Shown here piece by piece: positions 1 to 8,405 of a stretch of 40,528 bases of DNA. This DNA is from Candidatus Faecousia intestinigallinarum. Its GTDB lineage: Bacteria; Bacillota; Clostridia; Oscillospirales; Oscillospiraceae. How positions within the stretch are numbered: the stretch's first letter is position 1; each line of letters opens with the position of its first letter. The notes under the pieces are model-generated. The model worked only from the letters and a program-made list of their open reading frames with translations. It did not search any database and had not been told where the DNA came from. A program made the translations under genes and the position numbers. The stretch is taken from the NCBI GenBank assembly GCA_018715805.1, contig DVKX01000076.1, positions 1 through 40,528 on the forward strand, read 5' to 3'.

Positions 1-2
1 AT

Positions 3-215
3 ACTTACTGTAGGGGTGATTGCCCAAGATTTAACGAGAACGCAACGCTTTCAATTCACCTTAGCGGTAAAAAGGCAAGCAAGTCTGATTTGCAGCTTAC
101 CTTTACTCCTCATATTAAAGAATGTAGTTTATTGAAAAAGAAAAATGATACAAATACAGCATGTATGCTTTCGTGTCCCATTTTCGAAGCATATAAGACT
201 AGTCACGATTATTAA
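3..215 (+). CDS. 3' end of an unrecognised gene (partial)
   Basis: An open frame runs in from the left edge for 70 codons and stops at TAA 213-215. The deduced peptide has five cysteines and a lysine-rich stretch; I do not recognise a family. The frame is AT-rich, like the next gene, and its stop lies 27 bases before that gene's ATG, so the two may be co-transcribed. The 5' end is outside the window. The frame could also be open by chance, since a second frame also stays open to about 135. Confidence 0.35.
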   Translation, partial: TYCRGDCPRFNENATLSIHLSGKKASKSDLQLTFTPHIKECSLLKKKNDTNTACMLSCPIFEAYKTSHDY

Positions 216-242
216 GTGACAATATAGAAAGAGGTGTGTATA

Positions 243-1139
243 ATGGCTTTTTGTATTAACTGTGGTCAAGAACTTGCGGAGGAAGCTAAATTCTGCGCCA
301 GCTGCGGAAAGGCGGTAGGAGCATCGCAAAACGGAGCTAAAGAAAAAAGAAAGACTGTGTATGAGGGAAATCTTCATAAATGTCCAAATTGTGGTGAAGC
401 GGTAAATTCTTTTGTTACTAATTGTCCTACTTGTGGTCACGAAATTCGTGATGCACAGAGTGTTTCATCGGTAAGACTGTTAGCGATGAAATTAGAACAT
501 AGAGATGGCGGAATACTAAATATGCAAATGTATGTGGACAGTCTAAGTGAAGCTATCAGGTCAGCTTTAGAGCAAATGGTGATTGCTGCAAACAATGACA
601 CATTGACTTTGCGCAGATACTACCAGCCTCCAAAACTTTTCAAAGCTGGAGATGCTATATTGACATTCAATTACACATCCACGATAGAGTTGCTTTTCGA
701 TGTACCACGAACAGTGCCTATATGCCATATACATGGTTGTTATGAGCAAGGTAGTTCGTTGGTGTTTGGGTACAGGAATAATCAAAACCGTTACGCCAGC
801 GCATGGGCTGATCTTGATGAAGAACATTGGGATTACTATGTTGTTCAACAAAGGGAAGCTGTATATGGCTTTTATGCGAGTTGGGAAAAGAAACTTGAGA
901 TTGGAAACTTAATGTCTTTTTTGTCGTGTTGTAAAGGAATAGATAGAGTGGTCGTTTTAGGACATTCAATGAGTGAGGTTGATGCCGAGTACATGGAACA
1001 GGTGGAAATATACCTCAATCCTAATGTTTGGGAGGTGTCGTATTACGAACCAAACGATATTGCAAGAGTGCGGTCACACGGGTATTCCTTTCAACGGAAA
1101 ATAAATTTTGCAACAATGGATGCTCTACTTAACGGATAA
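243..1139 (+). CDS. zinc-ribbon protein fused to the C-terminal part of an AbiH-like protein
   Basis: 298 residues. The ATG at 243 sits behind AGAGGTG and is preferred to an in-frame GTG at 234. Residues 4-21 (C4, C7, C18, C21) and 47-64 (C47, C50, C61, C64) form two CxxC pairs each, typical of double zinc-ribbon proteins. From about residue 140 the protein resembles the AbiH phage abortive-infection family: a GDAILTFNYTST segment, an ICHIHG segment and a late GHSMSEVDAEYM segment. The usual AbiH N-terminal nucleotide-binding-like start (a GNGFD-type motif) is absent. The change of character falls near residue 82, just after AMKLE. This reads as a chimera made by recombination or deletion: a zinc-ribbon front joined to an AbiH back. 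Function is uncertain; anti-phage activity is an inference from the AbiH part. The gene is AT-rich compared with the locus to its right and is followed by a clear terminator. Confidence 0.75.
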   Translation: MAFCINCGQELAEEAKFCASCGKAVGASQNGAKEKRKTVYEGNLHKCPNCGEAVNSFVTNCPTCGHEIRDAQSVSSVRLLAMKLEHRDGGILNMQMYVDSLSEAIRSALEQMVIAANNDTLTLRRYYQPPKLFKAGDAILTFNYTSTIELLFDVPRTVPICHIHGCYEQGSSLVFGYRNNQNRYASAWADLDEEHWDYYVVQQREAVYGFYASWEKKLEIGNLMSFLSCCKGIDRVVVLGHSMSEVDAEYMEQVEIYLNPNVWEVSYYEPNDIARVRSHGYSFQRKINFATMDALLNG

Positions 1140-1203
1140 TTGTTGTGGCGTGATATTTACGCAAGAATCCGCACGGCTTACATATGTGTTATGCATGCGG
1201 TAT

Positions 1204-1258
1204 AAAATCCCGTAGATTTCATCTCCATTATGGGATGAAGTCTGTGGGATTTTTCTAT
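1204..1258 (+). terminator. rho-independent terminator after the zinc-ribbon/AbiH gene
   Basis: Arms AAAATCCC and GGGATTTTT are extended inward by TAGATTTCATC pairing with GATGAAGTCTG. The loop is about 10 bases and a T-rich tail follows. It ends the AT-rich left-hand unit. Confidence 0.75.
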
Positions 1259-1328
1259 TTTCGGGGAGAGTACAATATGCAAGCCGGAGCAGGTTTGTAT
1301 ATACGCGAATGACGAAAACGAGGGATAT

Positions 1329-1592
1329 CAAAAGGGAAATCCCTTTTGACTCTGGATCATCCAATAGGGGCGCAGCATCCCTGTTGGCAAAGGGATTTCA
1401 AAGGGGAACAGCGGTCTCCTTTGTCTGGGGTGTTCAGAGGGGATAGAGTTCCCCTTTGACCGGAAGAATCCAAAGAAACCGGCAGTTTCGTGGCGCACGA
1501 CTTTCCTCGGAAAGTCTAGTATGTTATACCTTTGCTCCCGGCTGACGCTGAAAAGGGGCTGGCTTCGCTATCTGCTGTACGGTCAGATAGCG
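1329..1592. repeat. array of short hairpins in a gene-free stretch
   Basis: The stretch from 1259 to about 1720 holds no convincing gene. It contains three related 9-bp hairpins with the scheme CAAAGGGGA / TCCCCTTTG at 1329-1348, 1399-1423 and 1435-1458 (the last two with one G-U pair each). Two unrelated hairpins follow: GACTTTCC/GGAAAGTC at 1499-1516 and CGCTATCTG/CAGATAGCG at 1566-1592. It lies between the AT-rich left end and the GC-rich locus, so it may be a scar or transfer-related region of a mobile element. No recombinase or relaxase is present in the window to support that. Confidence 0.6.
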
Positions 1593-1726
1593 GTTGACAG
1601 GCACTTTTCGGGCGGCGGTAGGACAGGCGGATTTTGTACGGACACGGATGAAATCAGGATCTGCTCACCAGGCAAATATTTATTATACCCAGCATGAGGG
1701 GTAATTGGAAGTTTTTTGACAAGTCG

Positions 1727-1750
1727 ACCCGGCAGCCTTGGCTGCCGGGT
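1727..1750 (-). terminator. hairpin at the end of the solute-binding-protein gene
   Basis: A perfect 11-bp stem (ACCCGGCAGCC / GGCTGCCGGGT) with a 2-base gap lies 20 bases beyond the stop of the minus-strand lipoprotein gene. The T tract on the minus side is weak, so termination efficiency is uncertain. Confidence 0.6.
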
Positions 1751-1769
1751 TTGGTATACTCAGAGAGGA

Positions 1770-3314
1770 TTACTTGGCCAGATAGGCATCGATCTGGGTC
1801 TGCGCCTCAGCGATCACATCGTTTATGCCGGCCTCGTCCAGAGCTGCCCAGAACTGGGGCAGATAGGTCTCGGGATCTACATCGCCGTAGCGCAGCGCAT
1901 CACGGTACTGGCCAATGACATTTGCAATCGCGGACATATTGCTGGAGACATTGGAGGGATCGAAGGTAAAGCCAAACAAGGGGGAGAAGGTGGCGTTATT
2001 GGTCAGTTCCTTCATGTACTCCAGGTCGTCGGCGTGGGTGCCTTCCACATGGGGATAGGTAATGAACTGGTTGCCGTACATACCGTTGATGGTGCCTAAG
2101 CCGTATTCCATGGTGCTCATGTTCACGCCCTCGGGATAAGCGACCGTGTCGTCGGTAGCCCAGACATAGTCCTTGCCCTCAACGCCATAGAACACGGTGT
2201 TGACAACAACGGGATCTGTCATCATCAGGTTGATGAGCTGTGCGCACTCGCTGGGATGCTTGGTGGTGTAGGCGATGCCCAAGCTGGGAACCATGGTAGC
2301 GTTGCAGGTGTTGCCCAGGGGAATGCAGCCCAGTTCACGACCATAGGAATTGGTCAGCATTGCGGAAACATTCTCAGGCTTGTTGGAGTAAAGGCCGAAC
2401 ATACTGAAGATCTGGCCGTTGTAGAACAGATTCTCTTCAATAGAGGTCTGCTCGCTGTTGGCAGAACTGTTGGGGTCAGTATAGCCGGCCTGAGACCATG
2501 CGTATGCGGTATTGACAGCATCCAGGAACGCCTGAGAGCGGAAGTAGTTCTCCGCCTTGGTGGAGCCTTCGGAGACGGTGACACCTGCACAGATGTCCAT
2601 GACCTGGTAATACTTGTCAGTACCCAGCCCCACATCCAGACCGACGGAGTCGTTGCCAACATTGCCGACAACGGTCATCTCCGGGTAAGCGGCTTTGACG
2701 GCTGCAAAGATCGCGTCCAAATCGGAGATGGTCTTAACGCTGTCCATATCCAGGTTCAGCTCAGCAGCGATCTCCTTGTTGTACAGAAAGCTGTAAGCCA
2801 GGGTGAAGCCTTTCATTGCGGGAATCTGATAGGTGACGCCGTTAAGGGTGCAAATGGGCATCAGCTTATCAATGGAGTCCAGCGCCATGGTATCGGCCAG
2901 CTCCTTATCCAGGTACTCATCGATGGGCAGCAGGTAGCCGTTGTTGACGCAGTTCAGCAGAGCCTGGTCAGATCCGTCGAAAGGCATCCAAACATCCATC
3001 TCCTCACCGCCGGCCAGCGCCATGAAGGGCTGGGTAAAGTAGTCCATGGGTCCCATGATTTCCAGAGCGACATGGAACTGATAGCCCTTGCTGTCCAGAT
3101 ACTCGTTCAGAACCTTGGCAGTGGCTTCCGTATTCTCGGTGGAAGGAACACTATACAGGGTGGGAATGGTCAGCTTAATGGTAGGAACCTCGGCAGCAAC
3201 TGTGGGCGTGCTGCTGGCATCCGTTACGGGCTTGGCGGTCTCCTTGGAGGAGCAGCCTGCAAACAGAGAGAAAATGAGCGTGCAAGCAATCAGTAAGGCG
3301 AGCGTCTTTTTCAT
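1770..3314 (-). CDS. ABC transporter solute-binding lipoprotein, DUF3502 type
   Basis: 514 residues. The second of two close ATGs (3314) is chosen because AAAGGA sits nine bases before it; the first ATG at 3323 abuts that site directly. The N-terminus is a lipoprotein signal: a lysine pair, a hydrophobic stretch and lipobox LFAGC with C21 as the lipidation site. The body is an extracellular family-1 type binding protein. The last ~70 residues match the DUF3502 domain of LplA/YtcQ-like sugar-binding lipoproteins. It should capture an oligosaccharide or glycoside at the membrane for the two permeases at 8406-10250. No ATPase is encoded nearby, which is usual for this transporter class (a shared MsmK-type ATPase is presumed). 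It lies 133 bases after the response regulator on the same strand and probably has its own regulated promoter. Ligand unknown. Confidence 0.92.
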   Translation of the reverse strand: MKKTLALLIACTLIFSLFAGCSSKETAKPVTDASSTPTVAAEVPTIKLTIPTLYSVPSTENTEATAKVLNEYLDSKGYQFHVALEIMGPMDYFTQPFMALAGGEEMDVWMPFDGSDQALLNCVNNGYLLPIDEYLDKELADTMALDSIDKLMPICTLNGVTYQIPAMKGFTLAYSFLYNKEIAAELNLDMDSVKTISDLDAIFAAVKAAYPEMTVVGNVGNDSVGLDVGLGTDKYYQVMDICAGVTVSEGSTKAENYFRSQAFLDAVNTAYAWSQAGYTDPNSSANSEQTSIEENLFYNGQIFSMFGLYSNKPENVSAMLTNSYGRELGCIPLGNTCNATMVPSLGIAYTTKHPSECAQLINLMMTDPVVVNTVFYGVEGKDYVWATDDTVAYPEGVNMSTMEYGLGTINGMYGNQFITYPHVEGTHADDLEYMKELTNNATFSPLFGFTFDPSNVSSNMSAIANVIGQYRDALRYGDVDPETYLPQFWAALDEAGINDVIAEAQTQIDAYLAK

Positions 3315-3361
3315 TTGTTTCATTCCTTTCTTGTCACTATCCCGTAACGTCTACCCGGGAT

Positions 3362-3432
3362 GTACGGTTAGTGTACCATCGAAAGGCACAGGAACGCATT
3401 CCTTTTTGTACGCGTAATTGTTGCAAATGTAC
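3362..3432 (-). promoter_or_regulatory. phased GTAC motifs upstream of the solute-binding-protein gene
   Basis: The 133-base gap upstream of the lipoprotein gene has GTAC cores at 3362, 3373, 3408 and 3429, spaced 11, 35 and 21 bases, close to whole helical turns for the outer pairs. On the minus strand several read GTACA. No good -35/-10 pair is visible, which fits an activator-dependent promoter. Binding by the adjacent YesN-type regulator is inferred only. Confidence 0.35.
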
Positions 3433-3447
3433 ACTGAGGGAAAAATG

Positions 3448-5019
3448 TTACTCCGCAGAGTTCTTCTTACGCCACTCAAAGGGACTCATCTTATATTTCT
3501 TGCGGAACAGGGTGGAGAAGTAGGAGATATTTCCAAAGCCTGTGCTGATGGCGATATCGCTGATGGGCTTATTGGTGTATTTGAGCAGACGCTGGGCTTC
3601 TCGCAGGCGGCAGTCGGAGATGTACTCCCGGATGGTCTTTCCAGAGGCTTCATGGAAGAGCTTGGACAGGTAGTTGGGGGTGACACAAGCGGCCTTGGCA
3701 ATATCGTCCCGGCTGATATCATAGGTATAATTCTGCTCGATATACCGGATGGCTTGCTTGACCACAGGGGCATGCTGGTTCTCCGAGGACAACTCCCGCA
3801 GGCGCACCAAGGCTGCCTCCACAAAGCGGAGAAGCGCCTTCTTGGAATGCTCCGCCTTGGAACCGATGGCATAGAGATCGGGATCGTTGAAAACGGCTTC
3901 TGCACCGATATGCAGGTCAGCCATAAAAGAATAAAAGATCTGCAGCAGTTTCTGGCGGGCGATGTGCAGAACCTGGCCGCCGTTCTTGGCATTCGTGGCA
4001 AGCATTTCATCCAGGTACCCGTCCAGATAGTCGATGATGGCCGCAAGCTCCCAGCCGTCCATATACTTGCGGATCTTGACCTCGTCCGATCCGATAACAG
4101 GGGCGGGGCTGCTGGCAGCCATGGTTCTCACCGTTTCCACCTGACCGGGATAGATGAGCAGCCGGGACAGCATAGATTCCAGCTTGCCGCGGCTTTCGCT
4201 GACTTGCCACAGATACATGGGATCGCTGACAAGGATGGAAGGAATACAGTTCAGCTCCCGCCGGCAGACCTGCAGCGCCTTGCGGCAATTGCACAGCAGC
4301 GTAGGCTCATCAAATCGCTGGGTGGAGACAAACATTACCACATTATAGAAGCCGCCGAATTCGGTGCAGAAGGAATAGTCCGTATTATATAGCTCCAAGA
4401 CGGCGTCCCGCATAAGATGGCGAAAGGCATACTTAATCATTTCGTCCTGCCAGTCCTGCTGTCCGCTCTGGGTCAGATCCACGGCGGACAGTACCAGACG
4501 ATAGGCGCTGTCCAGGTCTATGGGCGTCAGAACATTTTTGGCAAGCAGCTTGGAAAGCCTCTCCTTTTCCTTGGGCAGCTCTCCGATGTAGAACTTGTGC
4601 ATAATCTCGGAATTGGATTTTATGTCCCGGGGAGGCGCCTTTGCTGCGAGCTTCGCCGCAGCTTCCGCGATGGTTCGGGATATCTCCTCCAGATCGCAGG
4701 GCTTTGTCAGATAACGGAACGCATTGAAGCTGATGGAATCCCGGGCAAAATCAAAGGACTCGTGGCAGGTCAGCAGAATGAACAGAGCGTCGATCCCATT
4801 CCCGCGGATCCAGCGAAGAACCTCTATACCGTCCTTCACAGGCATTTCAATATCGCACAGCACCACATCAGGCTTATGCTCCAGGATCTGATCGATGGCC
4901 ATCTGCCCATTATAGGCTCGCAGAATCCGGGAAAAGCCCAGCTGCTCCCAGTCGATCTGATGACAAAGCATATCAACGGTACTCAGATCATCGTCAACGA
5001 TCAATATGGTATAGCTCAT
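3448..5019 (-). CDS. YesN-type response regulator (receiver plus AraC-type HTH)
   Basis: 523 residues. The N-terminal receiver domain (about 1-120) has acidic pocket D9-D11, phospho-acceptor D56 (LCDIEMPVKDG), T84 and K106. The middle ~250 residues are the variable linker usual in the YesN family. The C-terminal ~100 residues form two AraC-type helix-turn-helices (DISRDDIAKAACVTPNYLSK, then a DIAISTGFGNISYFSTLFRK segment). The start overlaps the kinase stop by four bases (ATGA), so the two are translationally coupled. It most likely activates the adjacent lipoprotein gene and the divergent plus-strand operon in response to the substrate of this locus. In Bacillus, YesM/YesN-type pairs sit beside pectin-oligosaccharide uptake genes; the ligand here is unknown. 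Confidence 0.93.
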   Translation of the reverse strand: MSYTILIVDDDLSTVDMLCHQIDWEQLGFSRILRAYNGQMAIDQILEHKPDVVLCDIEMPVKDGIEVLRWIRGNGIDALFILLTCHESFDFARDSISFNAFRYLTKPCDLEEISRTIAEAAAKLAAKAPPRDIKSNSEIMHKFYIGELPKEKERLSKLLAKNVLTPIDLDSAYRLVLSAVDLTQSGQQDWQDEMIKYAFRHLMRDAVLELYNTDYSFCTEFGGFYNVVMFVSTQRFDEPTLLCNCRKALQVCRRELNCIPSILVSDPMYLWQVSESRGKLESMLSRLLIYPGQVETVRTMAASSPAPVIGSDEVKIRKYMDGWELAAIIDYLDGYLDEMLATNAKNGGQVLHIARQKLLQIFYSFMADLHIGAEAVFNDPDLYAIGSKAEHSKKALLRFVEAALVRLRELSSENQHAPVVKQAIRYIEQNYTYDISRDDIAKAACVTPNYLSKLFHEASGKTIREYISDCRLREAQRLLKYTNKPISDIAISTGFGNISYFSTLFRKKYKMSPFEWRKKNSAE

Positions 5020-6710
5020 CCTTCGTGCTCCTTTCTCCGGGGGATGCGGATCTCAACACAGGCGCCGCCTTGGGAATTGTTGCCTAGCTGCAGCAGCCCT
5101 GGCTGACCGTAGATCAGTTCCAGGGTGGAGTCTACATTGCGGATACCAATGCCTCCGGCGGCACCGCCGTCAGGCTCCGGCCAGTTGACGCGGTTCAGCA
5201 TTTTTTCCGGGAAGCCGGGGCCGTTATCCGAAATGAAGATGCTGGTACCATTCTCACCGGTATGGAATGTAATGCGGACATGGAGGGTGGTTTCCAGAGA
5301 CATGGCATGTTTGATGGTGTTTTCCGCCATGGTACACACAGCAAGGTGCGGAACTTCCACCGGCTCTTCCGGCAGAACCCCGATCTCCAGACAGACACTG
5401 CCGGGGAACTTAATGTTCTGCATTTCGAAGTAGTTTCGGATATGGGCAAGTTCCTCCTGCAAAGGAACCATGCTCCGGGTAATGCGCATCATATATCGCA
5501 TGTGCTTCGACAGGGCAAGGAGGTAGGTGCGGATATCGGCAATGCGATCCTGGTAGGTCATGCTCTGGATTGTGGTAAAGGCATTCAAATAGAAATGGGT
5601 GCGAATCTGGGACTGAAGCTGCCGGATCTGGGTCTGGCACTGCTCAACCTTGTTTTCGTACTCTGCTATTTTCAGATCCCGGATCTCAGCGGAGAATCTA
5701 TTAAAGCCTTCGTTCAGCTGGCGGAACTCGCGGCACACTTGCCGCTCGGGGATCTGATAACCCAGATTGCCCTGCTGCACGGCCTGAAAGGCTTCCAGCA
5801 GTTCCCGGGTAGGCACCATCACTTCCTTTGCCAGCATCTTCTTCATGGCAACGAGCATGGCAACCACGAAGCTGGCCATAGCGCCCAGCAGAAGCACCCA
5901 GACGGACATATTTTCCAGCAAGGTTCGCAATGCCATCTGCCGGTAAAAAACTTCCAGCCGGTAATTGGAATTATCCAGCGCCTGCTCGATGGTATAAAAG
6001 GTCTTGGCACGGTGCTCGTATTCGTTTTGCTGGATGGCGGAGTCCCACTGTGATTCTGTCAGCACTGTCCGATCCATGATAACCTCTCCATCCGAATCAG
6101 AAAGGACGGCGCCCAGAACCCCGTTTTCTTCCAGCAGATTGGAGAAGATAGGCGCCTGTTCCACGCTGCGGAACGCGGCGATACAGTAGCCAAGAACAGA
6201 TGCGGACTGATAGAAATAAAATTTCTGGCCGATTTGTATGATCTTCCACCCAGTAGAGGTAACCGTGCCGGTGACGTCCAGCTGTGTTGTGCGGAAATAA
6301 CCATAGAAAGCGGCCATTTCCTGCGTTTGGCCGGTATCCGAAGCTGCGATGAGCAAAAGAGGACTGCACTGAACCACCAGAAAATCGGCGGCGGTGTCCG
6401 AGGCCAGCAGTTCGTTCATATACTGCTGCACATCCTGCCGGGAATTAGACCGGCGAAGAGGGTCCGCAGAGGACAGCTCACTGCGAAAGACCACTTTCCC
6501 CGCCATATCCTGCACTTGTTTTGCTGCATTCTCTGTTTCCTGGGACATCTCCATTAAGAATTCTTGCAGTATTTTCTCCTGGAGAAGACGATCCTGCTGA
6601 AACAGCTGGCGCAGATAGGCACAAAAAGCAACTGCCAGAAACAGGATTATGACCAGCAAAAGCGCCAGGGTCATGGTGATGGCAGCGTTAATCGCCGACT
6701 TTCGTTTCAT
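5016..6710 (-). CDS. YesM-type sensor histidine kinase
   Basis: 564 residues from the ATG at 6710, which has GGAGGGG seven to eight bases ahead; an in-frame ATG at 6761 lacks such a site. There is a transmembrane segment near residues 8-32, an extracellular sensor region, a second transmembrane segment near residues 275-300, then HAMP. The His-kinase box has phospho-acceptor H372 in QIRTHFYLNAF; family members more often read QINPHFLYN, so this is a mild variant. The ATPase has an N box (ENTIKHA), a G1 box (ISDNGPGF) and a G2 box (GGIGIRNV). It should sense an extracellular signal, perhaps with the binding protein, and phosphorylate the coupled YesN regulator. It is transcribed divergently from the catabolic operon at 6888. 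Confidence 0.93.
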   Translation of the reverse strand: MKRKSAINAAITMTLALLLVIILFLAVAFCAYLRQLFQQDRLLQEKILQEFLMEMSQETENAAKQVQDMAGKVVFRSELSSADPLRRSNSRQDVQQYMNELLASDTAADFLVVQCSPLLLIAASDTGQTQEMAAFYGYFRTTQLDVTGTVTSTGWKIIQIGQKFYFYQSASVLGYCIAAFRSVEQAPIFSNLLEENGVLGAVLSDSDGEVIMDRTVLTESQWDSAIQQNEYEHRAKTFYTIEQALDNSNYRLEVFYRQMALRTLLENMSVWVLLLGAMASFVVAMLVAMKKMLAKEVMVPTRELLEAFQAVQQGNLGYQIPERQVCREFRQLNEGFNRFSAEIRDLKIAEYENKVEQCQTQIRQLQSQIRTHFYLNAFTTIQSMTYQDRIADIRTYLLALSKHMRYMMRITRSMVPLQEELAHIRNYFEMQNIKFPGSVCLEIGVLPEEPVEVPHLAVCTMAENTIKHAMSLETTLHVRITFHTGENGTSIFISDNGPGFPEKMLNRVNWPEPDGGAAGGIGIRNVDSTLELIYGQPGLLQLGNNSQGGACVEIRIPRRKEHEG

Positions 6711-6783
6711 CCGGAGCCCCTCCATTTCCTTTGATATAAATCCATAATACATTTTCTGCACAGTTTGTCAAGTCTACAGAAAC

Positions 6784-6835
6784 TTCCAATTGTACAAAAC
6801 AGAAAAAACAGAGTAGGAATTCAATAGAATTGGAA
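6784..6835. promoter_or_regulatory. inverted repeat between kinase and catabolic operon
   Basis: TTCCAATT (6784-6791) and AATTGGAA (6828-6835) are perfect inverted repeats with 36 bases between them in the divergent intergenic region. The right copy overlaps the proposed -35 of the plus-strand operon. This is a plausible operator for the YesN regulator or another factor; the regulator is inferred. Confidence 0.4.
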
Positions 6836-6859
6836 AAGCGCCATCCGTTATAGTATACA
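6830..6859 (+). promoter_or_regulatory. candidate promoter of the 6888-16180 operon
   Basis: TTGGAA (6830-6835), an 18-base spacer and TATACA (6854-6859) lie 28 bases before the first ATG. A strong AAAGGAGGCG ribosome site follows. No terminator is apparent until 16196, so one transcript probably covers nine genes. Confidence 0.45.
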
Positions 6860-6887
6860 CAGAGCGAAAAAGGAGGCGTGTCCCATT

Positions 6888-8390
6888 ATGTACGATCGCA
6901 ACGAATTTCCCAGAGTTACTCCCGAAGAAGTTGGTATCCCTTCTGCTGCAATTGCGGGATTTGTGGATGCCCTGGAGAACTCTGCGACACAGATGCACGG
7001 TCTGATGATCATGCGCCACGGGAAGATCTGCACCGAAGGCTGGTGGCAGCCCTATGCGCCGGGCAAGTGCCATACTTGCCACTCCCTCACCAAGACCTAT
7101 ATGGGAACCGCCATCGGCATTGCTGTGCGGGAGGGTCTCCTCAAGCTGGATGACCTGCTGGTGGATATTTTCCCGGAATATCGGGACGGCTCTACCCTGT
7201 CCAATGTGACGGTGCATCATCTGCTGTGCATGGGTTCCGGTGTGACCACCATGCCTCCTGCCAGCGAGGAATGGATCCGGGATTTCTTCCTGCAGCCCCA
7301 GGTCTATGCACCCAACACTGCCTATTTCTATAACAGTGCAGGATCCACGCTGCTGGGCTTTATTGTGCAGCGAGTGTCCCGCGAGCCTGTCTATCAGTAT
7401 CTGAAGCCCCGCCTGTTTGACAAGATCGGCATTGATGCCCAGGTCTCCTTCCCCACGGAATCTGAGCCACGGTTCGACATGTGGGGGCACCGGATGCAGG
7501 CCACCACAGAAGATAATCTCCGACTTATGAAGCTGTATCTGGACGGCGGTGTTGTAAATGGCCAGCGGATCCTGGACGAGGAATATGTCCGTTTGGCAAC
7601 CAGTGTGCAAAACGAGAGCGCAACGGAGTCCATCGGCAATCCTGCTGCAACCGACAATTTCCTGGGCTACGGCTATCAGATGTGGATGTGCAAGTACCCC
7701 GGCGCCTATCGCGCCGACGGCGCAGGCGGTCAGTTCGCCGTGGTGGTTCCCGATCTGGATATGATCATCTCCATCACCGAGTCCGCTGCGGGCGCCAAGG
7801 GCGCCCAGCAGACTCTGGACTGCATCTGGACGGAGCTGCTGCCTTATGTCACACAGGACGCTCTGCCGGAAAACAGCGGGCAGGCTGCCCGTCTGCAGCG
7901 GAAAATGCGTTCCTTGGCCATTGCGGCTCCCCGCTACGCGCCCTATTCTCCAGCGGCTGCCCAGGTCTCCGGTCGGGTGTACAAGCTCTGCAGGGGTCAC
8001 TTTGACTTATATATGCGCGAGTGCATGGCGGACGATCTGACGGACGACTCCTATGGTACCCTGTGCTTCCGCTTCCGTCCCATGGGCTGCAGCCTGGAGT
8101 GGAAAGAGGGCGAAAACCGGGTCTGCCTGGATGTGTCCCTCGCAGGCGACTGGCGGAGAAACACTTTCCCGGTTCCCTTCTGCAATACGGAAGAATGCTA
8201 CGCCGCCGGCTACTGGAGCACCGAGAATACTCTGGCAGTCACCATGAACTGGACGGAAGCCATGGTGGAAAAGAAGCTGCTGTTCCGCTTTTGCGAGAAC
8301 GGTCTGGAGATCGAAGGCGCCGGCGACTATATGCCCGGCAATCTGGAGCGCGCCCGGCACATCCGGGCATCTGCCCATCTGGAAAGCTGA
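6888..8390 (+). CDS. cytoplasmic beta-lactamase-fold serine hydrolase (CubicO/class C type), copy 1
   Basis: 500 residues behind AAAGGAGGCG. Residues 15-330 form a class C beta-lactamase/esterase domain. The S66-x-x-K69 motif (SLTK) gives the nucleophile and general base. The second motif reads Y148-N-S instead of the usual YxN. The family's DGAGGQF segment lies near residues 280-286. There is no signal peptide, so it acts inside the cell. The C-terminal ~170 residues are an extra beta-rich region I cannot assign. The family includes esterases, amidases and D-aminopeptidases. Sitting first in an uptake operon, it may remove an acyl or amide group from the imported compound. A second copy of the same fold is encoded at 10255. 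Substrate unknown; beta-lactam resistance is unlikely. Confidence 0.88.
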   Translation: MYDRNEFPRVTPEEVGIPSAAIAGFVDALENSATQMHGLMIMRHGKICTEGWWQPYAPGKCHTCHSLTKTYMGTAIGIAVREGLLKLDDLLVDIFPEYRDGSTLSNVTVHHLLCMGSGVTTMPPASEEWIRDFFLQPQVYAPNTAYFYNSAGSTLLGFIVQRVSREPVYQYLKPRLFDKIGIDAQVSFPTESEPRFDMWGHRMQATTEDNLRLMKLYLDGGVVNGQRILDEEYVRLATSVQNESATESIGNPAATDNFLGYGYQMWMCKYPGAYRADGAGGQFAVVVPDLDMIISITESAAGAKGAQQTLDCIWTELLPYVTQDALPENSGQAARLQRKMRSLAIAAPRYAPYSPAAAQVSGRVYKLCRGHFDLYMRECMADDLTDDSYGTLCFRFRPMGCSLEWKEGENRVCLDVSLAGDWRRNTFPVPFCNTEECYAAGYWSTENTLAVTMNWTEAMVEKKLLFRFCENGLEIEGAGDYMPGNLERARHIRASAHLES

Positions 8391-8405
8391 AAAGGAGGTA
8401 GCGCC

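Noticed and set aside
2256-3296. Plus-strand open frame of 346 codons across the lipoprotein gene
   Set aside because: The minus-strand frame has a lipobox, a family match and a ribosome site; this one does not.
6888-8390. True secreted beta-lactamase
   Set aside because: No signal peptide, a changed YxN motif and an operon context of sugar uptake argue for an esterase- or amidase-type enzyme.
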